Below, piece by piece: positions 48,973 to 62,600 of a stretch of DNA of 64,000 nt. How positions within the stretch are numbered: the stretch's first letter is position 1; each line of letters opens with the position of its first letter. Made by a program: the position numbers and the translations under genes. This DNA comes from Caprimulgus europaeus (taxonomy: Eukaryota; Chordata; Aves; Caprimulgiformes; Caprimulgidae), in contig OU015524.1 of assembly GCA_907165065.1 (NCBI GenBank), forward strand, positions 28,380,295 through 28,444,294. The letters are read 5' to 3'. The notes under the pieces were generated by a model that had not been told where the DNA came from, did no database searches, and saw nothing but the letters and a program-made list of their open reading frames with translations.

Positions 48973-51586
48973 GGTGAGGGAATGCAGCAACATTTCTGGT
49001 GTCTAAGCAAATTTCTCTGTAGCAGTTTGAAAGGGAGATGGGTCGTTTTGAATCGGGGTGGGGCAGTGCCTTAGAGAGATTCATCAAAAACAACAAAAAA
49101 ACTTGCTTAGCTAACTAGTCTGCTCTTTTTGCTTACCTGCTGCTGATTTGTTGAGCTAATATTTTAAGAACAGTGGGTACATCTTGGAACCACCCTCTTA
49201 CCTCAATGGTTACGTCTAAATTGTTCTGCTGAGTATCTTACATAAGACTTGCATAAGTAATGCATTCTGCTCCTGGTAAATTTGATTGCTGTAGCTAATG
49301 AGGAGTACTACACGCTAAACTTCCCAGACTGCAGAGCTGCACAATGCCCAAAACTGCACTGCTTGACACAGTGCTCATCCTTCTTTAGCACAAGACTGAC
49401 CTTTCAAAGAAGATTAAACCTAGGCAAACAATTGAAAAGCCTGAGCAAGCTGAGACCTGGCAACAAAGGCAAACACTAGCACAAAGGAACCACAAAGGGG
49501 AAAGAAAAGGGTAGGAATAAATAAAGGAGAGTGGTAATCACTCTCAACTGAGAGAGCAGGGACCAGAGACGGACCTGAGCATGGAGGGAGTTTGGTATGG
49601 AGCACTAAGATCTCCTCCATCTCCCCCTCTCACCACCACCGGTTTAGTGATGCTCATATTTGGATCTGTGAACTCACCTGCTTCACACGCATGTTCTAAT
49701 TACACCAGGTAGTCCATTAGCCTCTGGACCACACCATTTGAAACATAAATGACAGATCTCAGATAAAGGCTACCTATTTGTGGGAAGAGTGTGTTCCATG
49801 CAAGACTTGCACATCCTGCTCCCCACAGGAAAACATCTCTCTTTTGGACTGACTTAGAAGATTTCTCTGAAGACAGGTCAGAGCGGTGGAGGCTGTAGAG
49901 GATGAGCTGCGTAATTGGTGTGGAGAGGTATCAGTTCCAGGCTGTAAACTGGGAGAGTAACTTCTGACAGCTCCATTAAAACACTAACTATTACTCATTA
50001 TTTCATCTTTTCTATCTCTTTCCACAAAGCCCAAGGATTTAGGCTTTATATGCATAGAAATGGAAGAAAACAACATGCACAAAAAACATGGCCCACATTT
50101 GTCACACATATTCTGTTATTCATAAATGTAAAGTCATAGCAAATTAAAATAGATAAAAAAATTAAACCAGCCAATGATACTTTGATAAACACATAGATAA
50201 TATGCATGACTGTCTATATTCGAGACTATGTACAGTATTTTTTTAAATTTACACTAAATCTGCAAGGAAGGTGGCCAATAGGACTAAAAGAAAAACAAAA
50301 AAAACCCAAAAAACATCACCAACCAACAAACCCACACAACCCACAAAACTCACAATGGTTGAGAAATACACTAATGAAGGTGGATGGTGCAACCATCATT
50401 TACCTCCCTTGTCATTATGGGGCAGTTCTCATTACACGATCACACACTGTTTTTGCCTAGGCTCCTGCCTCAATCACTGCATAATTATAATGAAAATGAA
50501 GGTAAATGTTTTAATGCTAAATGTCTTGGAAGCTTAATCTAGGAGTCACTACAGTTTGGCTTATAAAACACATAGCATGTGCTTCTGTCTACACAGTCAA
50601 AGCTAAAAAGTATGTGTTAAGCACCAGGTATTTTATTCAATGTGATCAGCCTGGTTATCTAACACGGGTCCAGCCTGGGCAAGGAACAAACTTTGGATCC
50701 TGATTCGCTTTGTTGTCAGCAGGCACTACTGTTGTGTTGTGACCTGTTCCAGCCACACCTATAATCACACAGCAAGCTACAGGTAACTCCTAAGATTGCC
50801 TTTTATCTTTAATCACTTCCTGTTCACACTTCATTCTGCCAACACCTCCTGTGAGGATTATTGCTGTTTATTTCCCATGAATATCTAAGAATATCATTCA
50901 TCCCGGTGATAAAGGTTTCCATGCAGTGAAGCATGCTTCAGAAGTGACCTGCAGTATTTCCTAAAAGGTTACTTGCCTGACTTGTTTGTTGGGAAAGTAA
51001 ACAGGAAGACCTACACTGTCTGTCATAAAAAGGAACAGTAGGCAGGCAGAGATCACTGAAGCAGTTATTCCAGTGTAGTTCCCTAGAAATTAGTCTCATA
51101 GGCAGATTAAATCACCTACTAGTAGCAGCAGTACTATGGGTCTGATCTTGAAAGTTCTTAGTCAGGTTGAGTTGTTTCCTCTTACAAATACTCGGATGAG
51201 ACACAGTTGCAGATTTTAGATAAACAGTGTTGGTCACTAACTACTCAGATCCAAGATTTTTAGGAGATATTGGTTTTATTTAGTTTATGATCCTAACTAC
51301 ATAGTACAACTGAGTCATACCACAGCCTCTTATAAGTCTAAATCTCCCTCTCCCAGCTACACATAACAATATCTAAGCAGTCAGCCTAACCACTTTAAAG
51401 ATGGACCCAAAGAGCCTAGTAACTGACTTTTCTCTCAAGAGGACCTGCAGGTGTCAGCAGCACTAAGTACCATCCTCCTTGCTACATCCCACCATGCAAC
51501 CAACACAACAGACAGGCATCACTGACCTTCTAGAAGAAGAAACACTTTAAAATACCAGAATCTGTTTGGGAGGCCACATGGCAAAC
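48973..51586. other. Non-coding unique sequence
   Basis: No gene is recognised. A strand-asymmetric A/C tract with a single T and no G lies at 50291-50349. Weak MIR-like words occur around 49695-49735. Open frames are below 90 codons. Confidence 0.6.
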
Positions 51587-51596
51587 CCATATAAGG
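51587..51596. promoter_or_regulatory. Perfect CArG box
   Basis: CCATATAAGG matches CC(A/T)6GG exactly, the serum response factor consensus. The 14-bp surround ACCCATATAAGGGT is a near palindrome. A perfect match to this motif on either strand is expected a few times by chance in 64 kb of AT-rich DNA, so significance depends on conservation. Confidence 0.3.
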
Positions 51597-54500
51597 GTAT
51601 TTATGCACCTGAAAACAAACCAATTTTTTACTGCAGAGAAAAATAATACGAAAGTGGGGGTACAGTAAACAAAATTATCAGACGATTATTCTGAAACAAA
51701 AAAAGACTGTTCCTTGCACTAGTTATTACTCAGCTGTGGAGCACATTGCCACTGTATACTGCAGATAACAGGGATGAAAAGGATCCAAAAGCAATTGCAC
51801 AAAGCCAAGTAAGAGAGATTCATCAAGGGCTACTAACCTCCAGAATACCATCTCTGGCTCCAGAATGCAATACACTACTGAAAACTGGGAGAGTACACTA
51901 AAAAAGCATCCACTAAGTCTTTTGGCTTGTTACTGGCCACTTTCAGAGACAGGACAACATGAGCTGTTCTTATATTGTTATTATTACATTCACTATTAAG
52001 CTAAGATTTCTGAGTAGAGCTCAGCTTTCCACCATTCTTTATATGCCTCCTGTTTCTGCTGGAGCAGATAAAACTGTGATAACCTCAGTTTTGATGTGCT
52101 GCCCCTGTGAAGGGTTGCCAACAAATAGCAGCAAAACGGCAGATACTGGACACGCTAGAACTTGCAAGTCTTAATGTTCAGCCCCTGCTCAACATCCCAA
52201 TTGGCCCCATGGAACCTGACCATTGAGAATTATTCTGCATCTTCCATTTCATGAACTCTCTCATTCTGTCTCTCAAGTCACAATCTTGCCTCTGACCAGA
52301 CTCATCTGTTCCCCAGTACGACAGAAGTAACACTTCAGCTTTACAGCAGTCATGGGCTCTTCCCAGTGTTGCTCTTTTATCCCTCTGTTTAAAAACATCC
52401 TGCTTTATATTCACTGTAAGCTGGAGTGTTGTTCACTGCTGTGTGGAGCTTCCCCTACTACCATTACACACTTTCATAATTAAGACTCCTCTGAGTCAAC
52501 TGAAAACTACTGAAAATGTCAAGTATTTAAAAACTAACTATTGCCAGGAATAGTCACATCGCTTTCAGACAATGTGACTTATGTCAGGCACCCCCTGAAT
52601 GCAGAAACTAAAGCAATTTTTAAGTCTCAATCTATCCTTCATGCTCATTAGTATTTGATAACACTGGTTTCTGTATAACTCAATACTGAGCTGCAATTAT
52701 AGCTTTAAGGGGCCTTCAAAGGGCCAATCCTCTCCCTGTAACATTTGTGAATAAGCTGACTATATTTTGCCTTATCTCTGCAAAAATGTATTTCGGATTT
52801 ACTTTCTCAATTAATCCATCTTCCTTATGGTCCTTCTGCTTTGTAATGGTGATCAGCATTCCACATATGCAAGAAATAAGGAAAGCCACATGAAGGATCA
52901 AAATGGAGTCCTGTGCCGTTGGATGGATTGATTTGCCACAAGCTTCACGGACCTTCAGGCTCCACACTACTCAATTTAATATCTGTTCTGTTGATCTATT
53001 GATCCCGCTACCTCTTCACCTATAAATTATGGCAACTTCCCCTGTGGGTGAAAAACCAAGCATGCTCAGCTCTTCTTTCTTAAGAAAGATCTTAGCAGTT
53101 AGAAGGCAACTTCATGGTTTTAAGTAAAACAATATTGATTTTTATAATGAGTATAACTGCAGTCTGAAGATAGCACATCACCTATTTACCCTTACTTCAC
53201 GAGTGACATGTTGGCATTCTTTTCATCACTATACCATAAACAAAAGGCAAAAAATTTTGCCCTATCTGGTAAATTAAAAAACCTTATTCTCTAGTCAAAC
53301 CATTTGTCTAGTTGAGGAGCTGCTGCCTACAGCTGCTTTGCACACAAGAAGAGATATCAGACTTTACTAGTGCTCGGAGAAGAAGCAGAAAAGTTTTGGC
53401 CAGCTAATTTAGAAATGCATCACTCATTAATCATCGAGCAGTAGTTCTTCTGGATTGCTATTGAAGCAAATAGTTATCTACAAACTAAGTATGGAGAACC
53501 AGGATGAATCAGAGTACATCAAACACTAACAGAAGTCAGCCAGACAACAGGACTGTAAACTGAAGTATTTTTTCTTAAACTTCCCTCCAAGAAGGATTGT
53601 ATAAAATGGTAGGAACTCAGTAAAGCTTGGACCTTTGTCTAACACCTCACAGTGTAAGAGATCCATAGAGATTTTAAAAGACTTCAAGTATTTCCTGCAA
53701 GACATGCAGGGAAAAAATACTGCCAGCAACAATATTGCCAACTTTTACCTGGCTGGGTGGCCCATTATTTTGGTAGACACATTTTATTTCCTCTGTGTAC
53801 TCCCTACCTTGTTCTCATTGCAACAGGAGTTTGAAAACCCAGAATGTTAAGTGGTGTATTTTAACTTATGTCATCAAAGTATACAAACATCTCTCCTAAA
53901 CAGTGCCCTGGGAACAGAACAAAATCAATCCTTTCCATATATATGCTTGCTGGTTTAGATCTTAATTTCAAGCAGCGTAGTTCTTGTGTCCTCTCCCTAC
54001 AACACACCGAAGGAAACAACCCAAGCTAGAGGTGATGCTGCCAAGCATGTTTCCTTTCGTTTTGGGTGAATCCTTCCAGCAGGCTTTTATACCCTCTGGA
54101 AAACGTATGCTGTTATAACTTAGAACTTTGCAGCTGCTGTTGACTGTAGCAGTCCTGTCTGAATCTGATGCAGTGTAGGTCACCAAGAGTCAGTGCTAGA
54201 ACAAGCACTTCTGAGCTGTTACCAATTGCATCATCACACCATTTCCCAGCATACTGCCTTATCACTGATCATCTGGGGACAAGGATTTTTGTTAATTTGC
54301 CAGATAGAGCTTACTAGGGCAAGTTCTTTCTGGAATACCTGAGGGAGAGAAAAGCTATGCATGGCAGCCTTCTCATTTTTATTTTTACTGAGAAGTAAAG
54401 CAATCAATGCAAGCTTTGCAAGAAGATCCTCAGCGTTATCCACAAAACCAGAAAACCCCAAGTAAGTAAATGCCTAAAATAAAACAAAAACCAGTAACAA

Positions 54501-57500
54501 ATGCATTGTTTTCTCTTGCTTCTAACACAATACATCCCACTAAGCTCCTAAAACCAATACCGAATGTATTTAATTGCGATCATGCTGAACACAAGATTAC
54601 CAGAGCCAGAAAATGTCTTGGACTTGAATCAACAATTGTTTTCCATTTTGAAAACTTCACAATGAACATGGCTGGAGTCTTGGCTTCCACTCCCTGAATG
54701 AAACCAAACATCAGATCTGGGTCCCCAGAGTCTCAAAGCTGAAGTGACCCAGATGCTGCAAAGGTCAGTGCAACCAAGAACCACCATTGAATTTACTATT
54801 TTTGCTATCATAATGCCCCAAACCTTTAGTCCTGAGCCAAGGTCCCCACTGCATTAAGCAACATGCAAACAATCTTGAAGTATTCCCTGCACTAAACACT
54901 GTACAGTACAAGTTTTAGCAGGCTCCATCAGCTACATAAAACAATCAAGGGGGGCAGGATGGGGACCTGGTAACCCAAACGCAAGCACATATTGGCACAA
55001 TGAGCATTAGTCATGGCTTACCACGAACTAATCTCAAAACAAAATATTTTCCAGTAACAGTTCTCACTTTTACCAACAAGGACATAACAGAGTTGGGTTG
55101 GTTTTTTTTCCCCTCGCTGGGCTCTCAGTACTGAACCACCTACAGACAGAAAACCCTTCTCTTTTTTGCTAGCACCACACCATTTTGCTGCATCTTGTGC
55201 ACTGTGGAGGAAAAAAAAAAAAAGGCAGCATCAGCAAAAAAAGTAGACCATGGCAAGCCAATCAATTAGATGCAGGCTGGCCTTTCTTTTCACAGTGAAA
55301 GGGTTTTCTTTTCCCCCTAAGAGTGAGAAAACTGCAAAACCTGGTCTTATAAGGAGGTGTCAATGAGGTCCTTTATATAAAAGCTGCATTTAAGAAGGAA
55401 AACTCACAGTTCTCAAAGCACATTGCTTTTTCCTCCTGTGTGCTTTGCTCTGAGCCCGCTGCTGTATGTTGTATTCACTGGGTGAGCTTTCATTAATAAG
55501 ATTTGGTACTCTGCATGATAGCTCAGAGAGATTAGGTGATCTTCTATGCACTACTTATTATTTTACTAAATTTGAAGGGTCCTAAGGTTACATGCTTACA
55601 GTCTCAAGTGTCCTGCTGTGTTGGAAAAGTAAGCCACCGGTGAAGGTGCAAGGTGCAGTTTGGCTCCAGAGGAGGGGGCTGTAAACACGCCTTGAGGGCT
55701 CTCTCCTGGTGATACATGAGTTTAGGAGCTCAGTTTTGCTCAGATGAGGATTATCCTCTGTTGTGAAGAGTCACTGCCGCTATATGATTCCATCCATCAC
55801 TTTTTGTTTTCACCTTGGGCTAGGAACTGCAGAAAGGGTTGCCCTTCAGCCCCCTCTAGCACAGGGGTGGTTTAGTTTAGGCCTCTGAAATTCCTAGATC
55901 CTATAGGAGACTTTAAAAAATGCAGGAGAGGCTGGACTTGCCCTGCAAAGCAGCTCTACCACAATACACACAATCCCATATTCAATATTAAATTAGGAAG
56001 AGCTTTCTCCATTTCTGCCTAAACTGATCAATCCTATACGAGACAAGCAAAGTAAGTGGATTCATGCGCTCTAAAAGCACACTATCCAAACAGACGTGAA
56101 TCCTTCTTCAGTTCAGAGCAAAGCATAATTTATAGATTAACTATATATTCTCCCATGGTCATAGTGCAAGAAAAACATTCATTCTCTTCTTGACATGATA
56201 CTATAGATCTCCAAGCTTCCTCAATATAGTGGGTTCAGGGTAAATTCCCCATTTGGCCTGTCCTTACAATTCCCAACAAATGAGTCCTAGAATGACAGAA
56301 CACCATTTTACTGAACTAACTAGCTGCTTTTAGCTTTCTTCTCATTTCTCCCCTATAACACAGAGCCTTTTATCTCAGGGCTGTCTCCTCCTGGGCATGC
56401 CTCCAAGCTAGCCTTAGTGCCTGCTGCACACGAGCACTGTCTACGCAATATCATCATTGCTTTAAAAGTGTACCAAATGCAGGAAAACAGTTTCTCTCTC
56501 TCTCCCCTCCACCCCCACCCTCCTTTTTTTAATAAGAATTTTTCCATGTGGTTAGGGAAATAACATCTGGAATTACTGAAGGCTGCCAAAAGGAGAGAAT
56601 GAAAACAATGAGTTGAGTCACACTTGAACCTGCCAACTTCATATAATTTAGACCTTCTTGAGGCAGTTTGAAAAGAAAAAAGAAATATGGAAAATGCTTT
56701 TGTTTGCTTTTTATATATTTTTTTTTTTAATCTGCTGATGTAAGTTGCAGAGTCAGCCAAGACATAGCACCGTGGCATGGGCATTCATCCTTGCAGTGTT
56801 CCAATATCACAATTTTTCTGTAATTTGTCTATATATATGCAACAGTAGATCAAGGTTTCTCTTTCTGAGCAGAGTCTCACTGAACTAGTGAAATTGCTCC
56901 CAGGAGCAGATGTTAAGCTGCACTGGACATTTTTATTCCATCCCTCAATGCAGTGCTGAGAATCTGAATGTTTCCTAAATGTGCCTTCATTTTTCATACC
57001 CATGAACAGCACTGGTATGCTCTAGTAAATTTTAAAATGGTTGCAGACCATTGCAATGTAGTCTCTGTAAAAAAACAGCTCCCATATGATTGCCCTAACC
57101 TTTAATCAAGGACATTACCTTTCTCCATCAAGTCTAGGAAAGGTCTTAAAGTGTTTCCACAGTCTGAATTTTTCACCTCTTTTCACCTGGAATAGTTACA
57201 CCATGCTAGTGCACAGTTGGTATGCCCACTGAAGCTGGTGATTGCAATGCCAGTACAGATAAAGAAAGCAGCTAAACTATCTAATGAAATAGGAGACTCA
57301 GGTGATAGGAACCACCAGCAAAATATTCTATGAAAAAAATCACAAATAGGAATCAGTCTAAGCACAGCCTGAGGAGTTTTCCATGGGACTTAAATGCAAA
57401 CACATGTGTGTCAGGTGAAAAAGAGCAAAGCTGGAGGCTGCATGCTGTTTGCTGGAGCCTTGAGTGTGTGAGAGGCAAGACCAGCAAAGCACAGTTATCA

Positions 57501-60500
57501 ATAGACAGCAGAGAAGAATTTGTGGCAACACTTTTGGAAATAATTCACAGAGACTCTGGAGAATAGGCTTAGCTAGAAAGCCAAGAAACTTTCTCCTGTT
57601 GATTGATATACAACATATTCAGGGATTTACAGGTATTGTTTGTAAACTGTCTGAATCCAGTAAATACCCAACTTCATCATTCACATTTTCTCCTTAAAGA
57701 AACCACTCAAAGGACTTGACTGTAGCTAACTGCTAGGATGAGCAGGATTGCATGGTTCATATCTAAGTAAAGTGTGTGAAATTATCAATCCCACACAGTA
57801 TCATCTCACAATGGGGAAAAGATGATGTATAAACATGTTGTATGACCACAGGAGATGCTAAGCTTTCCTCATGACAGCAATTATAGTATAAACTCGTTTA
57901 CAAGAGTGCTTTTACTGGTGTTTCAAAAAAGCCCTTGGAAACAACCATATTAGCATTTATACTAACATCACCCTTGCCTGACATTATCTTACTACCATCA
58001 TTACCATTACTCTTAAAGGAGGAGCAGGCAATGCTCACAGCAGCTTTTGCAGCCATGTCCCAGCATGGTAATTCCACTCTGGCTTCAGCAGCCCATTACT
58101 GGCTCGGGCTAAAGGCGTCTACTCCCCTCCTTTCATTTCACAAATGCTGCCTTTTCATTAGACTGTGACAAACCACTTTCTGTGTGGCTATCGTAGCTTT
58201 TTTTCCCTCAGTGCAAAGCTACTGGAAATTCTTATCGAACTTGCCCACTCCATTGTTCCACGCTATCACATGTTATCAGAGGAGTCACTGCATGTTTAAC
58301 ACATGTTGGCTTTTTTCTTGTCACTAAGTCACTTAGCAACAGTTCCAGTAGCTCTCCTTGCCTCAAAGGCTTTAAACAATAATACCAAGATGGCTGAGGA
58401 GCTAGAGATGCATTAACACAACTCCCTCACGTGGATAGACCTTTGTTCCATGATAAAGCAGGATAAGACTCTCTATTTAGTTTAAAGACCTTCATAAATA
58501 GTGAGCTAAAATAACCCCATCTAGCTTAATATCAAAACAGGAGTGTCTACAAGATGTGGCTACACTGATTTAGTTTACTGTTTTAAATTTGCTCCTTATC
58601 TTATACCAAGAGCTTTCCCATTTAGACAAAGTGTTAGCCTGCTAAGCAGTAGTTAACCACCCACTATTTTGTACTTATTAACTTACTGTCATTTAACATA
58701 AAGTGTTTAGGCAAACCATGAGAGAGATCTGAATTCTGATCCTCATAATAAAAAGAAAAGGGCTCCAGGCGTTAGATTGTGAAATATGATTTCCTAGGAT
58801 ATATTAAATTCTGGTTTAATGTTCTTTTTGATATCACAGAAAGTCAAACCTCATTTCATAAGAGGGCACTTCAATATGCTTTGCATACAGCATGCTTTCT
58901 CTTCATAAACTCTGTGCTGCAGCAAACTTGGAATTTGATCAGAACCTCTGGAGCACCCAGCAGTGGGAGTGGAGGAGAGCAAAACCCACACCATGAACCT
59001 CATCTCACACAAGTTCCTTAGATAGTTTTACTGCAAGCATAAACAAGAGGAATGAGCCAAGGGGCTCGGCCGAAAGCATCACAGACTTGAATTATGCTGC
59101 AGGACCAACTGCAGATGCAGAGCCTAGTTCATACAGTGATACCAAATACAGCACACATTATGTGTTATCTGCAGGTTGACTATATTTCTGCAAAAGTCAT
59201 GCCAGAATGACAGAGAGAAGCATGCATTTAGGACCATCTGTAACCAAAAGGGAACTGATGTCTGAACTCTTTCACATGGTAACTGCCAGTCTAACTATAG
59301 AACTGGTGAGAAAAACTTGTGACCTAATCCTGGTTGCCATATACCTGCTGTGCCTCAGAGATTCTCACAACACACAGAGTCTCAGAGGGAAACTCCTCTC
59401 TGTCCTCAGTCTTGCATAATTCTTTCATATGTTCCTTTAGCTTTTGCATACTTCAACATGAAACAGTGGATTGAAACACAGAAGCACTATTGTTTACAAG
59501 AAATCCTACCATGACAGATGTCATTGGAGGAAATCAGCAGGAAGCTGCATAGAGGAGGCAAGTTTAGAATGAACTGGAAAGAGTGCCTTGATGATCTGGG
59601 GATGGACAATTTACCACCAAGACACCACCAACCACTCTCAATTTCTCCACTTTCTCTGTTTGAGCACACAATTCTCCAGAAGTAGAAGACTCATGCAATT
59701 AATAGCTGATATTCCAAGGTTAACAGATTAGGCTTTTACCCAACAATTTTAAAGTTAAGGCCCATCACTGTCAGTCTGTCTTTTAAATTTATTACTTTGA
59801 TTGTGTCACATTCTGGACCTGCTCCCTGTATAGGCTTTCAAATACGCAGGCTGACTCAGCTACGTGTAGCGTATTAAGCCCCCTCACAGGGCCATCCATG
59901 TCTGACTGCAATTGCTGCATAACATCATTTTGAAGCCACGGGGGCAGTCAAGCAAAGGATGAGATAGTCAAGAGCCTTCAACCATCCTCCAGTTTGCATC
60001 AAGCCCTGAGCATCCTCTCTGGTACCCACTGCCACGCTATCTGTGCGTTAGCAAGGTGTCGCTGGCAGAAAGCAGTAAGCTGCTGTCCTGCAAAGATCTG
60101 CTATTCTTTTGCAGAAAACCTTATCATTATGCAAGTAAGTCTTGATCAAATGCGAAAACTGAGGTTGAGTATTTTCTGTGCTGCTCCCAGGCAGTATGCT
60201 TTCAGCAGAAAAAAAAAGTGAATTTTCAGGACTTTCTTAACAGCAGATCATGACTCATATCAAAGTTTTCCATAGCAGACTGTATGGAAAAAAAGAAGTT
60301 ATAATGCCCAGGCATGGCTTGCCCAGAGGCTAACAATAGTAATGGGTTCCTGTGCAGCAGTCTAGAAGTGGTCCACATGTTGTTTGAAGTCACAAACAGT
60401 AGCTTTGAGTAACTAATTAGCAAAAGATCCCAGTATGTTGTAGAACAGTTTATATGCTTATAGAAAACCCTCACAGGTAATACAGGTAGAAAGCAATAAT

Positions 60501-62551
60501 AAATGATTATTTATATTTTATTAACATCAGTTGTTATTTAATGAACTTCATTATCTTTCATAACTAAGACTCTTCCATATTAATTCTTGCAAAATAAATT
60601 GCAAGCCTCATTTCCAATGAGATTTTATCCCCTTCCTTTACCCTCCCACACATGTGCTTTGTAAATTGTGATTACCTTTTATCACAGTTATTTGTTTTAA
60701 CTCATTTTGATAGATATCTTGTTGATGTGTGATTTGATACTTTTTTTAAAAAAAGAAGATAAAATACACGCAGTGTTAGAAATTTACTTATATTCAGACA
60801 TTGTTCAGTTGCTTCTTCCTGTTTTTCATGCTTCCCATTGCCCTTCCTCAAGACCCTCTCTAATTTAGGAGGGAAACTGGGGGGAAAGGGAATATTTATT
60901 AATATCATCAGCTTCACTATTCTCCGCAAGCCTATGTTTAGTCTGAAAGAATGCATGAGAATTTAAATATGTCTCCCTCTCTTCCTTTTAGCAGTCCCCA
61001 CCGCTGAAAAAATAAGAATGTTTTCCAGGGAAAAATCATCATTGCCAATGGAAGTAGGACCCTAGTTTTGTCAACTGCACAAACTACTCTGACCGAAGTT
61101 GTGCTGATCTAGGAAATCACAAAATACCTGAAGATATTCACTAGTGAAGACACTGGTGTTGAAGGAAATGAAATCAAGCTTCAAAACAGAAAAAACTTTA
61201 GGAAATGCAGAGCTCAAATCCACTGCCATTTATTTATTTGAATCACTAATTTACTATACACATTCCCCAAACACACAAACTATTAAGAAGAGTTGAAACT
61301 TAAATATATCTTTAGGTTTATGACTAAAGCAGAAGAGTAAAAGAGGAATGACGTCCACATTTTGTCATTTTACTTATTCTTAAGAGTATTTTCTTTTATT
61401 AACAATTACTCTGTTTAGCACAGTAATTCTTACTTAGGAAATAAACATGAAGAAAGAATTAGGCCTCTTTAGAAATAAATAATTAATAGGCTTATAATCC
61501 TCTTGTTCTGTTGATGCATGTACTCCTGAGTGCATTAGTGAAGGATACCAAATTATGAGAGGAACTAAATACCAAATAACTATCTAAACAAAGAGTTAAA
61601 TGAAAACATTTGAACAAATCACAAAGTTTTTAGTTCAGTTTTTGTGCACAGGAGCTATTCAGAGAGAGTAATAATGCAATGCAAGGAAAAAAAAGTCTTT
61701 GAAAAGTATTCCTGTTTCTATTTGACTTCACACAAGAACATTTTAAAACCAACTTGCAGGCTTTAGAAGTCATTGGTGTTATTGCTTATCAGGGCCTTCA
61801 CACCAAACAACAGGTGTTTTATCATGAACTTGAATACAAATCTCATTTTGGTTACCTAGTTTTAGTAATTCCGGTGTTATTCCAGGAGTTTCTTAAAACC
61901 TTCCATCCAAACGATGATATGAGCTACTCAGCTTTCATTTGAGGGGTGGGTGTGGATGGATTGTTTCTAGACAAATACATCTCTAGCCTTTGTGGTTGTG
62001 GCAAATAATTGAAAGACATGAGCAAGAGTACATCCCCACAACCTCAAAAACAAACAAAAAAAGGTGGGGTTTTTCTGCCGTTTAATTATATGAGTGAGTT
62101 TGACAGTATGAGGGCAAAGGGAAAGGAAATATGAGGAATATGAGAGAATTTTCTGTGGGCAGAACACAGCTACAAAGCATAACCCCTCAAGCCCCATGAA
62201 GTAAAGCAAATGAGTATCTTACCCTCAGCCTGATGCCGCAGCCTAGATATACAATAGGCAATGGCATCCTATATCAGCCTGTACCCACTTCATGGTTAAG
62301 CAATACAGTCTTTTTCATTCTTTTGCCTAAATTCTTTTCAGTCTCCGGCAGAGAGCTCAGCTACAAGTCTCTAAAACAAAAAAGTAGAGCTTATTATATT
62401 AAACCATTAATTAACCTCTGCAAACAGGTTTTTACCTCTAAAGCTACACATGAGCTCATGTTGCACATATAACTCTACAACTTGCAATAGTTTCTTTGCC
62501 ATCAACCACTACATCATCTTCATTTACCAGGAATACAGAAAAGGTTACATT
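51597..62551. other. Non-coding unique sequence
   Basis: No gene is seen over 11 kb. The largest open frame is 56353-56784 on the minus strand (143 codons), which runs through a pyrimidine-rich tract (56491-56530, TC repeat then C-rich then T7) and has no family signature. An 83-codon minus-strand frame at 52716-52967 includes a short hydrophobic stretch but also no recognisable family. Other simple tracts are A13 at 55211-55223 and T11 at 56718-56728. No repeat family is assigned with confidence. Confidence 0.6.
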
Positions 62552-62600
62552 AAAAAAAAAAAAAAAGGGGGGGGGGAAAAGGTGGGAGCCGGGGGAGGGA
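62552..62600 (+). repeat. A15G10 tract followed by G-quadruplex-type sequence
   Basis: Fifteen A (62552-62566) are followed directly by ten G (62567-62576), then AAAAGGT, GGG, AGCC, GGGGG, A, GGG, A, GG. Four or more G runs of at least three with loops of seven bases or fewer satisfy the quadruplex pattern on the plus strand. It reads as lysine then glycine codons in one frame, an artefact. Homopolymer lengths in such a tract are error-prone in sequencing. Confidence 0.8.

Noticed and set aside
51310-51400. Possible inverted MIR ending in CCTAACCACTTTA
   Set aside because: The CTAACCACT word alone is common; the intervening sequence does not align to the family.
56353-56784. 143-codon minus-strand open frame
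   Set aside because: It reads through a TC/C-rich simple tract and a T run, giving a lysine- and glycine-rich stretch. No recognisable family.
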